A DNA stretch of 64,000 nucleotides from Acidobacteriota bacterium (GCA_021838785.1 JAKCCV010000014.1:41878-105877), one strand, 5' to 3'; positions 1 through 9,300 are shown, numbered from the stretch's first letter. A program made the numbers and translations. Notes: generated from the sequence alone by a model not told the origin.

Positions 1-2
1 CC

Positions 3-953
3 AGCTTGTCGCGGACTCCTTGTCCGCTCTGCCCTGGTCAGGAGCACTTGACACCTCAGACCCTCTATGAGCGGCGCTCCGGTTCCGGCCAGTGGCTGCT
101 CCGAGTAACTCCCCATCCGCGCCCTCGCTACCGCATTGAAGGCTTGCCGGAGCGTCGGGGCGAAGGTCTCTATGACAAAATGCGCAACCTGGGAGCGCAC
201 GAAATCGTCACCGAGAGTCCGGAGCATGATCGTTCGCTCGCCCAGTTGGGTGAAGAGCAGGTCGCCGAGGTGGTCCGAGCCATTGTGACTCGCATGGCCG
301 ATCTCAAAAAGGACCCTCGGTTCCGCTACGTCTCCGTTTTCCGTACGCACGGCTCAGGTGTGGAACTCGAACACCCGCATTCCCAAATTACCGCTTTACC
401 CTTTGTTCCACGTCCGCTCGTGGAGGAGCTGCGCTCCGCCAAACGCCATTTCGAGGGAAAGGAGCGCTGCTTATTCTGCGACATGATTCAGCAGGAGATG
501 GAACAACGCGTGCGCACCGTGGACTGGAATGAAGCCTTTGTGGCTTTCTGCCCCTTCGCCTCGCGCGCCCCTTACGAAACCTGGATTTTTCCCGTGAAGC
601 ACCGCTGCTGTTTTGAGGAGGACTTAACGGATTGGAACGGTCAACGACGGCTCGCTCGCATGCTCAAGTCGCTTGTGGCCCGCATCGAGAAAATCGCGCC
701 CAGCTATCGCATGGTCTTACACACGGCGCCCAATACGAAAGCTAAATTTGAAAAGCCGGACCATTGGACCTCGTTGGAGCACGATTTTCACTGGCACCTT
801 GAAATCTTGCCGGAGGCTTTGCCTCGGCCTGCGTCTATCCTTCCCGAGGTTTATTACAACTCGGTTCCCCCGGAGGCGGCAGCTCTTCGCCTCCGCGAGT
901 TGGCGGTGAGCGAAGAAGACAAAGCGCCGCCGCGGCCGGGTTCGTCGGCCTAG
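3..953 (+). CDS. galT: Galactose-1-phosphate uridylyltransferase (5' end cut by window)
   Basis: The 316 visible residues match GalT, which swaps UMP between UDP-glucose and galactose-1-phosphate in the cytoplasmic Leloir pathway. An N-terminal Cys-x2-Cys (CPLC) sits where the family has its first zinc ligands, and the active-site HPHSQ motif lies at about residue 125. A second Cys pair (CLFC) and His-rich FHWHLEI near the C-terminus are also typical. The frame is already open at the first base and the usual N-terminal 20-30 residues (the region before CPxCPG) are missing, so the gene begins outside the window; a TTG at 6 is not a convincing start. GH42 and GH27 genes further along would supply galactose to it. 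Confidence 0.9.
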   Translation, partial: SLSRTPCPLCPGQEHLTPQTLYERRSGSGQWLLRVTPHPRPRYRIEGLPERRGEGLYDKMRNLGAHEIVTESPEHDRSLAQLGEEQVAEVVRAIVTRMADLKKDPRFRYVSVFRTHGSGVELEHPHSQITALPFVPRPLVEELRSAKRHFEGKERCLFCDMIQQEMEQRVRTVDWNEAFVAFCPFASRAPYETWIFPVKHRCCFEEDLTDWNGQRRLARMLKSLVARIEKIAPSYRMVLHTAPNTKAKFEKPDHWTSLEHDFHWHLEILPEALPRPASILPEVYYNSVPPEAAALRLRELAVSEEDKAPPRPGSSA

Positions 954-1261
954 GTTTGGCTTCCCTCTCTACGGAGCCCATGACGATCTAAGCCGCGGCG
1001 TGTGTCTTTTGAACGGAGAGAGCCGGAGATTGTTCATCAAGTTCCACCGCCATCCTGCCGAAACATAATTCTGGGGGTGATCTCGAGCTTGAGCGGTCGC
1101 AAGTTCCCATTGCGCCCAGGGTCGTTGAGTCTGCGGCGGGGCGGGGTCCCACCGCGTCAACGCACGTTTCTGAGGCAAGCCGGGCGGACTTGTGGACGGC
1201 GAGACCACGCGCCCCGGCCTGGAAGAATGAACCTCGATGAACCAACGACCTGACGGGAAGG
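954..1261. other. Intergenic region, no gene seen
   Basis: This stretch of about 310 bases lies between galT and the first sensor kinase, both on the + strand. I see no convincing reading frame, strong hairpin with a T-run, or clear promoter. It probably holds the promoter for the signalling cluster. Confidence 0.4.
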
Positions 1262-2923
1262 ATGAAGCAGGTCAAGCCGCAAGGTTCAAGTATCCAACCC
1301 GCTTCCATGCAGTGGAACCACCGCCATTCGCAACTTGACGATAAGATGATGGGCCATGAAGAAAAGCCGGCGTCGGAGGGCTCCCTCGTGCCCCGAGCGG
1401 CCGAGGGGTTGGTGCCCATCGCTTGGTTCAACCAGTCGGATCTCGCCGTGGCGTGGCTGGATAGCAAGATGGTCGTGCGCAAGGCCAGCCAAGGGCTTGC
1501 GGCCCTGTTGGCCACGAAGGTCACCCTTCTTGAAGGGACGCCATGGACGACCTGGGTTGCGCCGCAGGACCGGGAGGCTGTTGAGGCCACCCTTGCCCAA
1601 GTCTTGGCGGATCACGGACAGTCACGGGTTCTGGAATCCCGCTACACGGCGAAATCGGGCGACCTTCACTGGTGCTCGACATTAGCCCTGGCCGCGCGCG
1701 ATGACGAAGGGCAGCCCGCCAAGGGGTTGCTTCTCATTCTCTTGGACGCCACGGGAAAGAAACAATTGGAGGAAGACTTCAAAGAGCTGGAGCAACAATT
1801 CCTCGCGGCCCAAAAGATGGGGAGCCTGGGACTGTTGGCGGGGGGCATGGCGCATGATTTCAATAATTTTCTCGAGGTCATTCTCGGCTTTGCCTCACTG
1901 GCCCGTTCGCGCGTGTCCAAAGGAAGTGAGCTTTACGAGCCTCTACAGATGATTGAGGAGTCGGCACGCCGCGCCTCCGAGTTGACGTCCCACCTTTTGA
2001 ATCTGGTTCGGGAAAGCGGCGAGCCAGGCGATGCCGCTCATCCGGAAGAGGTTCTGCAAAGGGTGGTCAAGATTATTCGACGAACCTTTGACCGGAGCAT
2101 CCAGATTGAAACTCGGTTGGAGCCCAAATTGCCTTGGGCACGCGGTGACGCCCGAAGTCTGGAACAAGCCGTCCTCAACCTGGCCCTCAATGCGCGAGAT
2201 GCCATGCCGGAGGGCGGCATCCTGCGGATAGCGGCTGCCCGAACCACCTTGACCGGCCAGGAGATGCCACGCCGGCTCTCCCTTTCTCCCGGCGATTACG
2301 TTCGTCTGACGGTCGAGGACACCGGAACGGGAATGGGAAGCGCTGTTCTGAAGCGAATTTTTGATCCTTTGTTCACCACGAAACCCGCGGGCGAAGGGAC
2401 CGGCCTGGGGCTTACCGTGGTCCAAAGAATCGTGCAGGGTTGTGGGGGCGCCATTCAGGTGGAGAGCATCCCTGGAAAGGGATCCTCATTTATCCTGTTC
2501 TTGCCCGTGGCCCCAGCGCCACAGCGTGCGGCAGCCCCGAAACGCACTGCAGCGCTGGTTCGAGGGCGCGGCACCGTGCTGGTGGTGGAGGACGAGCCCA
2601 TGGTGTTGGCGTTTGTGGAAAAGGGACTCAAGCAGTTGGGCTACACGGTGCTGACGGCAACCTCGGGGAAAGAAGCGTGCGAGCTTTACGCTCGCCACGC
2701 CAATCAAATTGGCTGCGTGTTGCTGGATATGATTATGCCGGAAATGAGCGGCCTGGAAACTTATGCTCGGCTCAAAGCCATTCGACCCGACGTCAAAGTG
2801 ATCATGTCTTCCGGTTATAGCCGGGAGCGCTTTCCGGAGGAGCTGGCCGAGGCTGATTTCTTGGGGAAACCCTACTCCCTTGAGGCGCTCTCCCGGGCCA
2901 TTGAGAAAATACGCTCCCGATGA
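1262..2923 (+). CDS. PAS-containing hybrid histidine kinase with C-terminal receiver
   Basis: The 553-residue cytoplasmic protein has no membrane segment. A PAS-like domain lies at about 60-165 and a short coiled-coil linker at 170-185. The phosphoacceptor helix follows, with His198 in a MAHDFNN context, the variant common in soluble hybrid kinases. The ATP-binding domain at about 290-410 contains the N box (NLALNARDAM) and G boxes (DTGTGMG, GEGTGLGL). A receiver fills 430-550 with phosphoacceptor Asp489 (LLDMIMP). It should autophosphorylate and pass phosphate to its own receiver and perhaps to the next protein. Its stop overlaps the next start as ATGA, indicating translational coupling. The ATG at 1262 is preceded closely by GGGAAGG, so a slightly later start is possible. 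Confidence 0.85.
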   Translation: MKQVKPQGSSIQPASMQWNHRHSQLDDKMMGHEEKPASEGSLVPRAAEGLVPIAWFNQSDLAVAWLDSKMVVRKASQGLAALLATKVTLLEGTPWTTWVAPQDREAVEATLAQVLADHGQSRVLESRYTAKSGDLHWCSTLALAARDDEGQPAKGLLLILLDATGKKQLEEDFKELEQQFLAAQKMGSLGLLAGGMAHDFNNFLEVILGFASLARSRVSKGSELYEPLQMIEESARRASELTSHLLNLVRESGEPGDAAHPEEVLQRVVKIIRRTFDRSIQIETRLEPKLPWARGDARSLEQAVLNLALNARDAMPEGGILRIAAARTTLTGQEMPRRLSLSPGDYVRLTVEDTGTGMGSAVLKRIFDPLFTTKPAGEGTGLGLTVVQRIVQGCGGAIQVESIPGKGSSFILFLPVAPAPQRAAAPKRTAALVRGRGTVLVVEDEPMVLAFVEKGLKQLGYTVLTATSGKEACELYARHANQIGCVLLDMIMPEMSGLETYARLKAIRPDVKVIMSSGYSRERFPEELAEADFLGKPYSLEALSRAIEKIRSR

Positions 2924-3561
2924 AACGGGCCTCTACGACGGTTCAACCCGCCGATTTCTCGCGTCCGCTGCGGAAGGTTCTGGTGGCGGAAGATGACCCT
3001 GTCAGTCGGCGGCTGATTGAAGCGAGCCTGACACAATGGAGTTTGGAGCCGGTGGTGGCTGCGGATGGAGACGCCGCGTGGGCCATCCTTTCCAGGGCTG
3101 AGGCGCCCACGCTGGGTGTGATTGATTGGATGATGCCCGGGATTGATGGGCCGACGCTTTGCCGTCGGGCGCGTGAACGCCAGGGCACCCGCTCCGCCTA
3201 CCTCATCCTGCTGACGGCGCGGGGCGGACCGGAAGATTTAGTGACCGGGCTGACCGCCGGGGCGGACGATTACATCACCAAGCCCTTCGATCGGGCGGAA
3301 CTCCGGGCTCGGCTGGAGGTCGGAATCCGCGTCTTGGATTTGCAGGCTGAGTTGGCGCGTCGCATCGGCGAGCTCGAGCAAGCGTTGAAACAAGTAAAAC
3401 GGTTGAAGGGTCTTCTGCCCATCTGCATGTATTGCAAAAGAATCCGAAATGACCACAACTATTGGCAACGGGTGGAATCTTATATCCGAGAGCATACTGA
3501 AGCCGATTTTACGCATGGCGTCTGCCCGGATTGCTATCAAAAGCTCGCGGAAGGCAAATAG
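2920..3561 (+). CDS. Response regulator: receiver plus four-cysteine C-terminal module
   Basis: The 213-residue protein has a complete receiver at about 18-140 (acidic EDD pocket, phosphoacceptor Asp69 in VIDWMMPG, Lys in TKPFDRAEL). A helical linker (140-165) leads to a short cysteine module: C169-x2-C172, then KRIRND, a conserved W, and C202-x2-C205. This CxxCK(R)IR...W...CPxC tail is known at the ends of many PAS, GAF and REC proteins. It resembles a zinc knuckle, but I know of no assigned function. There is no DNA-binding or enzymatic output domain. The gene overlaps the upstream kinase by 4 bases and shares close receiver sequence with the REC-GGDEF protein at 7103. Confidence 0.82.
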   Translation: MKRASTTVQPADFSRPLRKVLVAEDDPVSRRLIEASLTQWSLEPVVAADGDAAWAILSRAEAPTLGVIDWMMPGIDGPTLCRRARERQGTRSAYLILLTARGGPEDLVTGLTAGADDYITKPFDRAELRARLEVGIRVLDLQAELARRIGELEQALKQVKRLKGLLPICMYCKRIRNDHNYWQRVESYIREHTEADFTHGVCPDCYQKLAEGK

Positions 3562-3697
3562 GCGTGGTCGCAGGGGGCGCGGACCCCTTCCGCTGAGCGG
3601 CCTCCGACCTCGCCGCAGAATATCCTTGGCTGCGGGCGCCATTGTGTTCCCGGTCTTTGTGCATCCGTTAGTCTTGGCGGAAAATTTAGGAGCAGCC

Positions 3698-6600
3698 ATG
3701 CCGGCCCGTCGTCAGGCCATGCCATTCCGTATCTCTACCCTTGGCATGGTTTGTCTCTACCTCGTCTGGCCCCCCAAGGGAATGTCTCAGCTTGTCATGC
3801 TGTTGGCGTTTCTCGCCGTCGGGTTGACCCTCTGGGTCATTTATCTTCGACAGAAGGTCAGAGAGCAGCTTGCCCTGAGCCGCGAGTGGACGCGTCGAGA
3901 AGCTTCACTTAAGAAACAATACTACGAGCTGTTTGAAAACGCCTACGACATCGTGTTTACAACCGACCTTCAGGGAAACTTTACCTCGCTCAATAAGGCC
4001 GCGGAGCGTGTCACCGGTATTGACCGAGCTTCGGCGCTCGGACGCCCTGTTTTCGACATCATTGCGCCGGAATATCGGGAACTGGTGCAGCGAATGCGGG
4101 AAAGCAAGCTGCGGGGCGGTCCGCCCACCACCTATGAGCTGGAGATCCAATCGAACGACGGTCGTCGCATCCCGCTCGAAATTAGCAGTCGCGTGATTTA
4201 TGAAGAAGGTCGGCCGATCGGCATCCAAGGGATTGCCCGCGATATCTCGGAACGCAAGCGCGCCGAGCAGGCGTTGCGCGAGGAACGCAATCTGCTCCAG
4301 GCCTTTATGGACGCGCTGCCCGACCACATCTACTTCAAGGATTGCGAAGGCCGATTTCTCCGCTCGAACAAAGCCCAGGCTGCGTCGTTCGGCTTAAGCG
4401 ACCCCTCCCAACTGGTCGGTAAGACCGACTTTGATTTCTTCACCCGGGAGCACGCCCGGCAGGCCTTCCAAGATGAGCAAGAGATTATTCGGACGGGCCG
4501 GCCGCTGCTGGTCAAAGTCGAAAAGACCGTTCACCCCGACGGTCGGGAGCGGTGGAAGCTGACCACCAAAATGCCGATGCGCGACGCCGCAGGTCAGATT
4601 GTGGGCACCTTTGGCATTTCGAGGGATATCACCGCGGAAAAGCAGATTGAGGAGGCCTTGCGGAAAAGCGAGGCGAGGTTTCGTCGGCTGGCGGAATCCA
4701 ACATCATTGGGGTCACCATCGGCGACGAGACCGGGCGCATCGTGGAAGCCAATGACGCCTTCCTGAGCATCGTCGGTTACACTCGTCAAGACCTCGAAGC
4801 GGGCCACGTTCGCTGGGACACCATGATGCCGCCGGACCAGAAGCACATCCTTCAGACGATGGGCGAAAGCCTGCGCACCCTCGGCGTGGTGACGCCCATT
4901 GAAACGGTTCACCTTCACAAGGCCGGCCATCGTGTCCCCGTCCTGCTCGGCTTGGCCACCATCGAGGGTCGGGAGGGCCAGGCCATCGGTTTTGTCGTGA
5001 ACCTCACGGAGCGCAAGCGGATTGAGCAGGAACTCCAAAGAGCGCGTGACGCCGCGGAGACGGCCAATCGCGCCAAAAGCGAATTTCTGTCCAACATGAG
5101 CCATGAGCTTCGCACGCCGTTGAACGGGATTATTGGCCTCACCGGCTTGGCGCTCGAAACCTCGCTCACCCAAGAACAGCGCGAATACCTCCGCCTGGTC
5201 AAATTCTCTGCGGAAAGCCTGCTTTCCGTGGTCAATGATGTTTTGGACTTTTCAAAGATCGAAGCGCGCCGCCTCGATTTGGTGGAAACCGAAACCGACT
5301 TGCGGGATCTGTTCGGAAACACCTTGCAGTCTCTGGCCTTCAGCGCCCACTCGAAAGGGCTTGAGTTGGCTTTGCGAGTGGACTGGGCGGTTCCCCAGCG
5401 CGTTTTGTGCGATGCGGACCGGTTACGCCAGGTCATCATCAACCTGGTCGGCAATGCCGTCAAGTTTACGGAGGCGGGGGAAGTGGTGCTTGCCATCGCT
5501 TCGCTTCGGCAAGGGGGCGGTCAGGCTGAACTCCGCTTTTCCGTCACGGACACGGGAATCGGCATTCCGCCCGACAAGCTCGCCGTAATCTTCGATCCGT
5601 TCGTTCAGGCCGACACCTCCGCCACGCGCCGGCACGGCGGGGCCGGATTGGGGCTGGCCATTTCCTCGCGGATTATCGCGCGGATGGGTGGGCAAATTAA
5701 GGTTGAAAGCCAACTCGGGAAGGGAAGTCATTTTTACTTTGACCTGAAGATGCCCGTTGTGGCCGTCCCTGAAGCGGGTTCCATCACGAGCGACCTCCCA
5801 TCGCTCGAGGGTGTGCGGGTCTTGATTGCGGATGATCATGCCACCTGCCGCAGCATTCTGGAAGAGGTTATCCGGCATTGGGGGATGCATCCGGTCACGG
5901 CGGCGGATGGCGCGACGGCCTGGCAGCTTTGGCAGGACGCGCAACGCGCGGGCCAGCCCTTTAAGCTCGTCATCACGGATATTCTGGTCCCACCCCAAGA
6001 CGGCTTGGCGCTGGCGCGCAAGGTTTACGCAAGCGGGAAGAAGGGAGAATCCCCCGTCATCCTTCTGGTTCCTATCGGAAGGCGCAATAAGGCTTTCCGC
6101 CGGCTCAACCCGGCCGTGGCGGCGTTGCTGTGGAGGCCGACCAAGGAGGAGGAACTGCGGGCAGCCATTCGGCGCGTGCTGGGAGGGGCTGAAGCGAAGT
6201 CGTCTCGACCAGCCTCCGCAGCCCCGTCCCACCGATCTGGCCGCCCGCTTCGTATTCTGCTTGCCGAAGATAACTCGGTCAGCCGAACCTTTGCGGCGCG
6301 ACTGCTTGAACGACAGGGCCATCAGGTGACGGCGGTGTCCAGCGGCCGTGAAGCTCTGCGCGCACTCGAAGATCAAGGCGAGCAAAATTTCGACGTGGTT
6401 CTGATGGACGTTCAGATGCCGGACATGAACGGCCTTGAAGCAACCGCCGCGTTTCGGAAAAAAGCGCAAAGTTCCAAGCGGCACTTGCCGATCATTGCCT
6501 TGACGGCGGACATCCTGCCGGGTGATCCAGATCGCTTCCGGATTGCTGGAATGGACGGATACCTCTCGAAGCCTTTGGATCCAGAGAAGTTGGAGACCGC

Positions 6601-7012
6601 CTTGGAGTGGGTACGCGAGAAAGAGGAGCCGGGCGGCTTAGCCCAGGCGACGACGGCGGGTTCCGATCCGCCCTTCAATGAGGCTGAGCTATTGGCGCGT
6701 TTGGGCGGCGACAAGGAACTGCTGGCCGAACTGGCCGAAGTGTTTCTTGCCCAACTGCCGGACCACCTCAGAAACGTTCGCCGGGCGATCGAGCGGTGGG
6801 ACGGTGCGGCCCTCGAGCAATCAGCGCACAAATTAAAGGGATCGCTCAGCCATTTTACAACCCGCTCGGCTTGGGTTGCGGTTGAGCGACTGGAGTTGAT
6901 GGGACGGTCGGGGGATTTGGAAGGAGCACAGCAGGCGGCAAGCAACGCCGAAGAAGAACTCCATCGCCTGGCCGACCGCTTGGCGGATTTAACCCGCCCT
7001 CGAGCCCTCTAA
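3698..7012 (+). CDS. Multi-PAS hybrid histidine kinase (3 PAS, HisKA, HATPase, 2 REC, Hpt)
   Basis: The ATG at 3698 has AGGAG five bases upstream, giving 1104 residues. One N-terminal membrane segment (about 28-50) is followed by three PAS domains (about 72-190, 200-320 and 325-445). The HisKA has His469 in SHELRTPLNG, and the ATPase domain has NLVGNAVKF and GGAGLGLAIS. The first receiver (about 705-825) keeps Asp761 but has Arg where the conserved Lys of the KP motif is expected (LLWRPT). The second receiver (about 850-970) is complete with Asp904. The terminal Hpt domain has His1044 in AHKLKGS. This is a BarA/ArcB-like intramolecular phosphorelay. The reading frame extends further upstream inside the previous gene, but that part is not needed. 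Confidence 0.87.
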   Translation: MPARRQAMPFRISTLGMVCLYLVWPPKGMSQLVMLLAFLAVGLTLWVIYLRQKVREQLALSREWTRREASLKKQYYELFENAYDIVFTTDLQGNFTSLNKAAERVTGIDRASALGRPVFDIIAPEYRELVQRMRESKLRGGPPTTYELEIQSNDGRRIPLEISSRVIYEEGRPIGIQGIARDISERKRAEQALREERNLLQAFMDALPDHIYFKDCEGRFLRSNKAQAASFGLSDPSQLVGKTDFDFFTREHARQAFQDEQEIIRTGRPLLVKVEKTVHPDGRERWKLTTKMPMRDAAGQIVGTFGISRDITAEKQIEEALRKSEARFRRLAESNIIGVTIGDETGRIVEANDAFLSIVGYTRQDLEAGHVRWDTMMPPDQKHILQTMGESLRTLGVVTPIETVHLHKAGHRVPVLLGLATIEGREGQAIGFVVNLTERKRIEQELQRARDAAETANRAKSEFLSNMSHELRTPLNGIIGLTGLALETSLTQEQREYLRLVKFSAESLLSVVNDVLDFSKIEARRLDLVETETDLRDLFGNTLQSLAFSAHSKGLELALRVDWAVPQRVLCDADRLRQVIINLVGNAVKFTEAGEVVLAIASLRQGGGQAELRFSVTDTGIGIPPDKLAVIFDPFVQADTSATRRHGGAGLGLAISSRIIARMGGQIKVESQLGKGSHFYFDLKMPVVAVPEAGSITSDLPSLEGVRVLIADDHATCRSILEEVIRHWGMHPVTAADGATAWQLWQDAQRAGQPFKLVITDILVPPQDGLALARKVYASGKKGESPVILLVPIGRRNKAFRRLNPAVAALLWRPTKEEELRAAIRRVLGGAEAKSSRPASAAPSHRSGRPLRILLAEDNSVSRTFAARLLERQGHQVTAVSSGREALRALEDQGEQNFDVVLMDVQMPDMNGLEATAAFRKKAQSSKRHLPIIALTADILPGDPDRFRIAGMDGYLSKPLDPEKLETALEWVREKEEPGGLAQATTAGSDPPFNEAELLARLGGDKELLAELAEVFLAQLPDHLRNVRRAIERWDGAALEQSAHKLKGSLSHFTTRSAWVAVERLELMGRSGDLEGAQQAASNAEEELHRLADRLADLTRPRAL

Positions 7013-7102
7013 CGGCTGAGGATGGCGGGAGGCATTTTGCCAAGCAGCGGGAGCCGATATTTTTCCCGGAATGATGGCCCGGCGTGAGAGGGAGAAGCCC
7101 GC

Positions 7103-8014
7103 ATGAAGGTATTAGTGGCGGAAGACGATGCGGTGACGCGCCGGCTGCTGGAGGTGTCGCTCACGCGATGGAACTACGAGTCGGTCTCGACGGCTGATGG
7201 CAACGAGGCGTGGGAGATTCTCCAGCGGCCCGACGGTCCGCGCCTGGCCATCTTGGACTGGATGATGCCGGGAAAGAACGGCTTGGAGATTTGTCGCGCT
7301 CTGCGCCAGACTTCAAGCGAACGGTATATTTATGCTCTCATGCTGACGGCGCGGACCGAGCGAGCCGAGGTGCTGGAGGGGTTGGAAGCCGGGGCGAACG
7401 ATTATCTGGTGAAGCCGCTCGATCTGGCTGAGTTGCGGGCGCGGCTGCGCACCGGCCATCGCATTGTGGAGTTGCAAAGTCAACTTATCGAAGCGCGCGA
7501 GTCTCTGCGGCACGAAGCCACCCACGACGCGCTGACCGGATTGTGGAACCGTGCGGCGCTTTTCGACATCCTTGAGCGGGAGTTGAACCGCGCTCGACGG
7601 CAAGCCCAGCCTCTGACCCTTATCATGGCGGATTTGGACTTCTTTAAGCACATTAACGACCGGTACGGCCACTTGGCCGGCGACATCGTTTTGCGCGAGG
7701 CCGCCCTCCGCCTTCGCTCCGTTCTTCGACCGTACGATTCGGTGGGCCGTTACGGAGGCGAGGAGTTCATCGTGGTGGTGCCGGCTTGCGAGGGCTCGGG
7801 CTCGCTGGGCCTGGCGGAAAGAATCCGCGGTGTGGTCGGTTCCACGCCGATCTCTACGCCCGACGGGGTGGTGGCGGTCACGCTCAGCGTGGGCGTCGCG
7901 GTGGCCAGGGGCGCGGAAATCCCCGCCGCGGACGCTTTGATTCGAGCCGCCGACATGGCTCTTTATCGAGCCAAGCAAGAGGGGCGAAATTGCTCGCGGA
8001 TGGCGGAGAAGTGA
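7103..8014 (+). CDS. REC-GGDEF response regulator, diguanylate cyclase
   Basis: The protein has 303 residues. Its receiver (1-125) carries the acidic pocket, phosphoacceptor Asp52 (ILDWMMPG) and Lys in VKPLDLAEL. The cyclase domain (140-300) shows an intact A-site, GGEEF at 218-222. The inhibitory RxxD motif (R209-P-Y-D212) sits exactly five residues upstream. It should make cyclic di-GMP when phosphorylated, with product inhibition, as PleD or WspR do. It follows the hybrid kinase by 90 bases on the same strand and its receiver resembles that of the 2920 gene, which suggests duplication within the cluster. Confidence 0.9.
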   Translation: MKVLVAEDDAVTRRLLEVSLTRWNYESVSTADGNEAWEILQRPDGPRLAILDWMMPGKNGLEICRALRQTSSERYIYALMLTARTERAEVLEGLEAGANDYLVKPLDLAELRARLRTGHRIVELQSQLIEARESLRHEATHDALTGLWNRAALFDILERELNRARRQAQPLTLIMADLDFFKHINDRYGHLAGDIVLREAALRLRSVLRPYDSVGRYGGEEFIVVVPACEGSGSLGLAERIRGVVGSTPISTPDGVVAVTLSVGVAVARGAEIPAADALIRAADMALYRAKQEGRNCSRMAEK

Positions 8015-8214
8015 ACATCAGCCTCTTCCGCATCCCTGATGGCTCGGCAACCGAAGGCATGCTGACAGCGACAATTTATGAGATTTTTCAACCGCTTTAT
8101 GAGAAACTACGGACACTGTCAAGAGGATGGCTGTCGCCGCAGAGTTGACGCGTCGCCTGGAGAGAACGGGAAAAAGGCTCGATGCTTCCTTTTGAGTCGC
8201 CGGGAGAGGGATAG

Positions 8215-9165
8215 ATGAAAATTTTGATTGCGGATGCAGACGCCACGTCACGGCAATCGCTCGAATCGTTGCTCACCCAATGGGGTTATCAGGTGATGGC
8301 GGCGACGGAAGGCCGAGAAGCTTTCCGGCAGCTCGTTCAGCCGGAGGCGCCGAAGCTCGCTATTTTGAGCGCTCATCTGACGGCGCTGGACGGAATCGAG
8401 GTTTGCCGCGAAGTGCGGAAGCGCGACGACCTTGATTACACCTACCTGATGGTGCTGCTGGGCCGCGGCGAGGACAGGACCCCACGACAAGCCGCCGAAG
8501 CCGGGGCCGATGATTACTTGCTTTCCCCAATCGTGGATGAGGAGTTGCGAGTGCGGCTGCGGGCGGCGCGACGGATTCTGGGGCTGCGTCATCAACTTCA
8601 GGAGGCCCAAGCCGCCCTCGGATATCAGGTTTCTCACGACCCACTGACCGGGCTGATGAACCGCGCTGCGACCTTGGATGTTTTGAGGCGTGAACTGGCA
8701 CGGGTCCGGCGGGAGAAATCTCCCGTCGGGGTCATCAAGGTGGAACTGGATGATTTCCGGGCGATCAATCAAAAATACGGGAGCGCGGTGGGAGACAGCG
8801 TATTACGGGCAACCGCCCGCAAGCTGCGGGCTGCGGTACGGCCCTATGACGCCCTCGGGCGCTTTGGTGTGCAAGAATTCCTTATCGTCGCGCCGGGCAG
8901 TGATATTCGCGAGGCATTGGCCCAGGCTGAGCGCCTCCGCGTGGCCGTGGTCAGCGAAGCCGTAGAAATCAGCGAGTGGGGTCGCCATGTCCCGGAAGGT
9001 CAAGGACGACTCAACGTCACCGTGTGCTTGGGCGTGGCCGCGAGCAGTCAGGCTCCCGATCCCGACTCCTTGATTCGCGCTGCCGAAGCAGCTCTCCGGC
9101 GCGCCCGCGCCGCGGGTCCGAACCGGGTTGAAATCGCCTCCCCGGAAGAACTGGCTGCCACGTAA
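8215..9165 (+). CDS. Degenerate REC-GGDEF protein, possible c-di-GMP sensor
   Basis: The 316-residue protein has the same architecture as the intact neighbour at 7103 and aligns with it throughout, but both activities look lost. The receiver phosphoacceptor is Ser52 (AILSAHL) in place of Asp, and the conserved Lys of the KP motif is Ser (LLSPIVDEE). The cyclase signature is GVQEF (218-222) in place of GGEEF. The inhibitory RxxD motif (R209-P-Y-D212) is preserved at the same spacing. From PopA-type precedents this pattern suggests a c-di-GMP-binding effector rather than an enzyme; that is inference. It is the last gene of the signalling run and is followed by a hairpin. Confidence 0.85.
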   Translation: MKILIADADATSRQSLESLLTQWGYQVMAATEGREAFRQLVQPEAPKLAILSAHLTALDGIEVCREVRKRDDLDYTYLMVLLGRGEDRTPRQAAEAGADDYLLSPIVDEELRVRLRAARRILGLRHQLQEAQAALGYQVSHDPLTGLMNRAATLDVLRRELARVRREKSPVGVIKVELDDFRAINQKYGSAVGDSVLRATARKLRAAVRPYDALGRFGVQEFLIVAPGSDIREALAQAERLRVAVVSEAVEISEWGRHVPEGQGRLNVTVCLGVAASSQAPDPDSLIRAAEAALRRARAAGPNRVEIASPEELAAT

Positions 9166-9220
9166 GCAGTCTCTCTCAGATTCCGAGGCCGACCCCGCCG
9201 CCCAGGGCTGCCGCTGATGG

Positions 9221-9246
9221 CGCTGAATCGCTCTCTTGATTCAGCG
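9221..9246 (+). terminator. Perfect 9-bp inverted repeat after the signalling cluster
   Basis: CGCTGAATC and its exact reverse complement GATTCAGCG are separated by 8 bases. It lies 55 bases after the last + strand signalling gene and before the 3' end of a convergent minus-strand gene. There is no T-run, so it may be a weak or bidirectional terminator, or a transcript-stabilising hairpin. Confidence 0.45.
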
Positions 9247-9300
9247 CGGCAGGCTCCTCACCCCTTGCTGACAGGCACCCAGCCTGGAAGCGCTTGGAGC

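Noticed and set aside
3449..3697. Upstream extension of the large hybrid kinase into the preceding response regulator
   Set aside because: It overlaps the conserved four-cysteine tail of the 2920 gene; ATG 3698 has a good ribosome site and directly precedes the membrane segment.
8015..8214. A possible c-di-GMP riboswitch between the two REC-GGDEF genes
   Set aside because: I looked for the conserved GEMM core and tetraloop-receptor pattern and did not find them.
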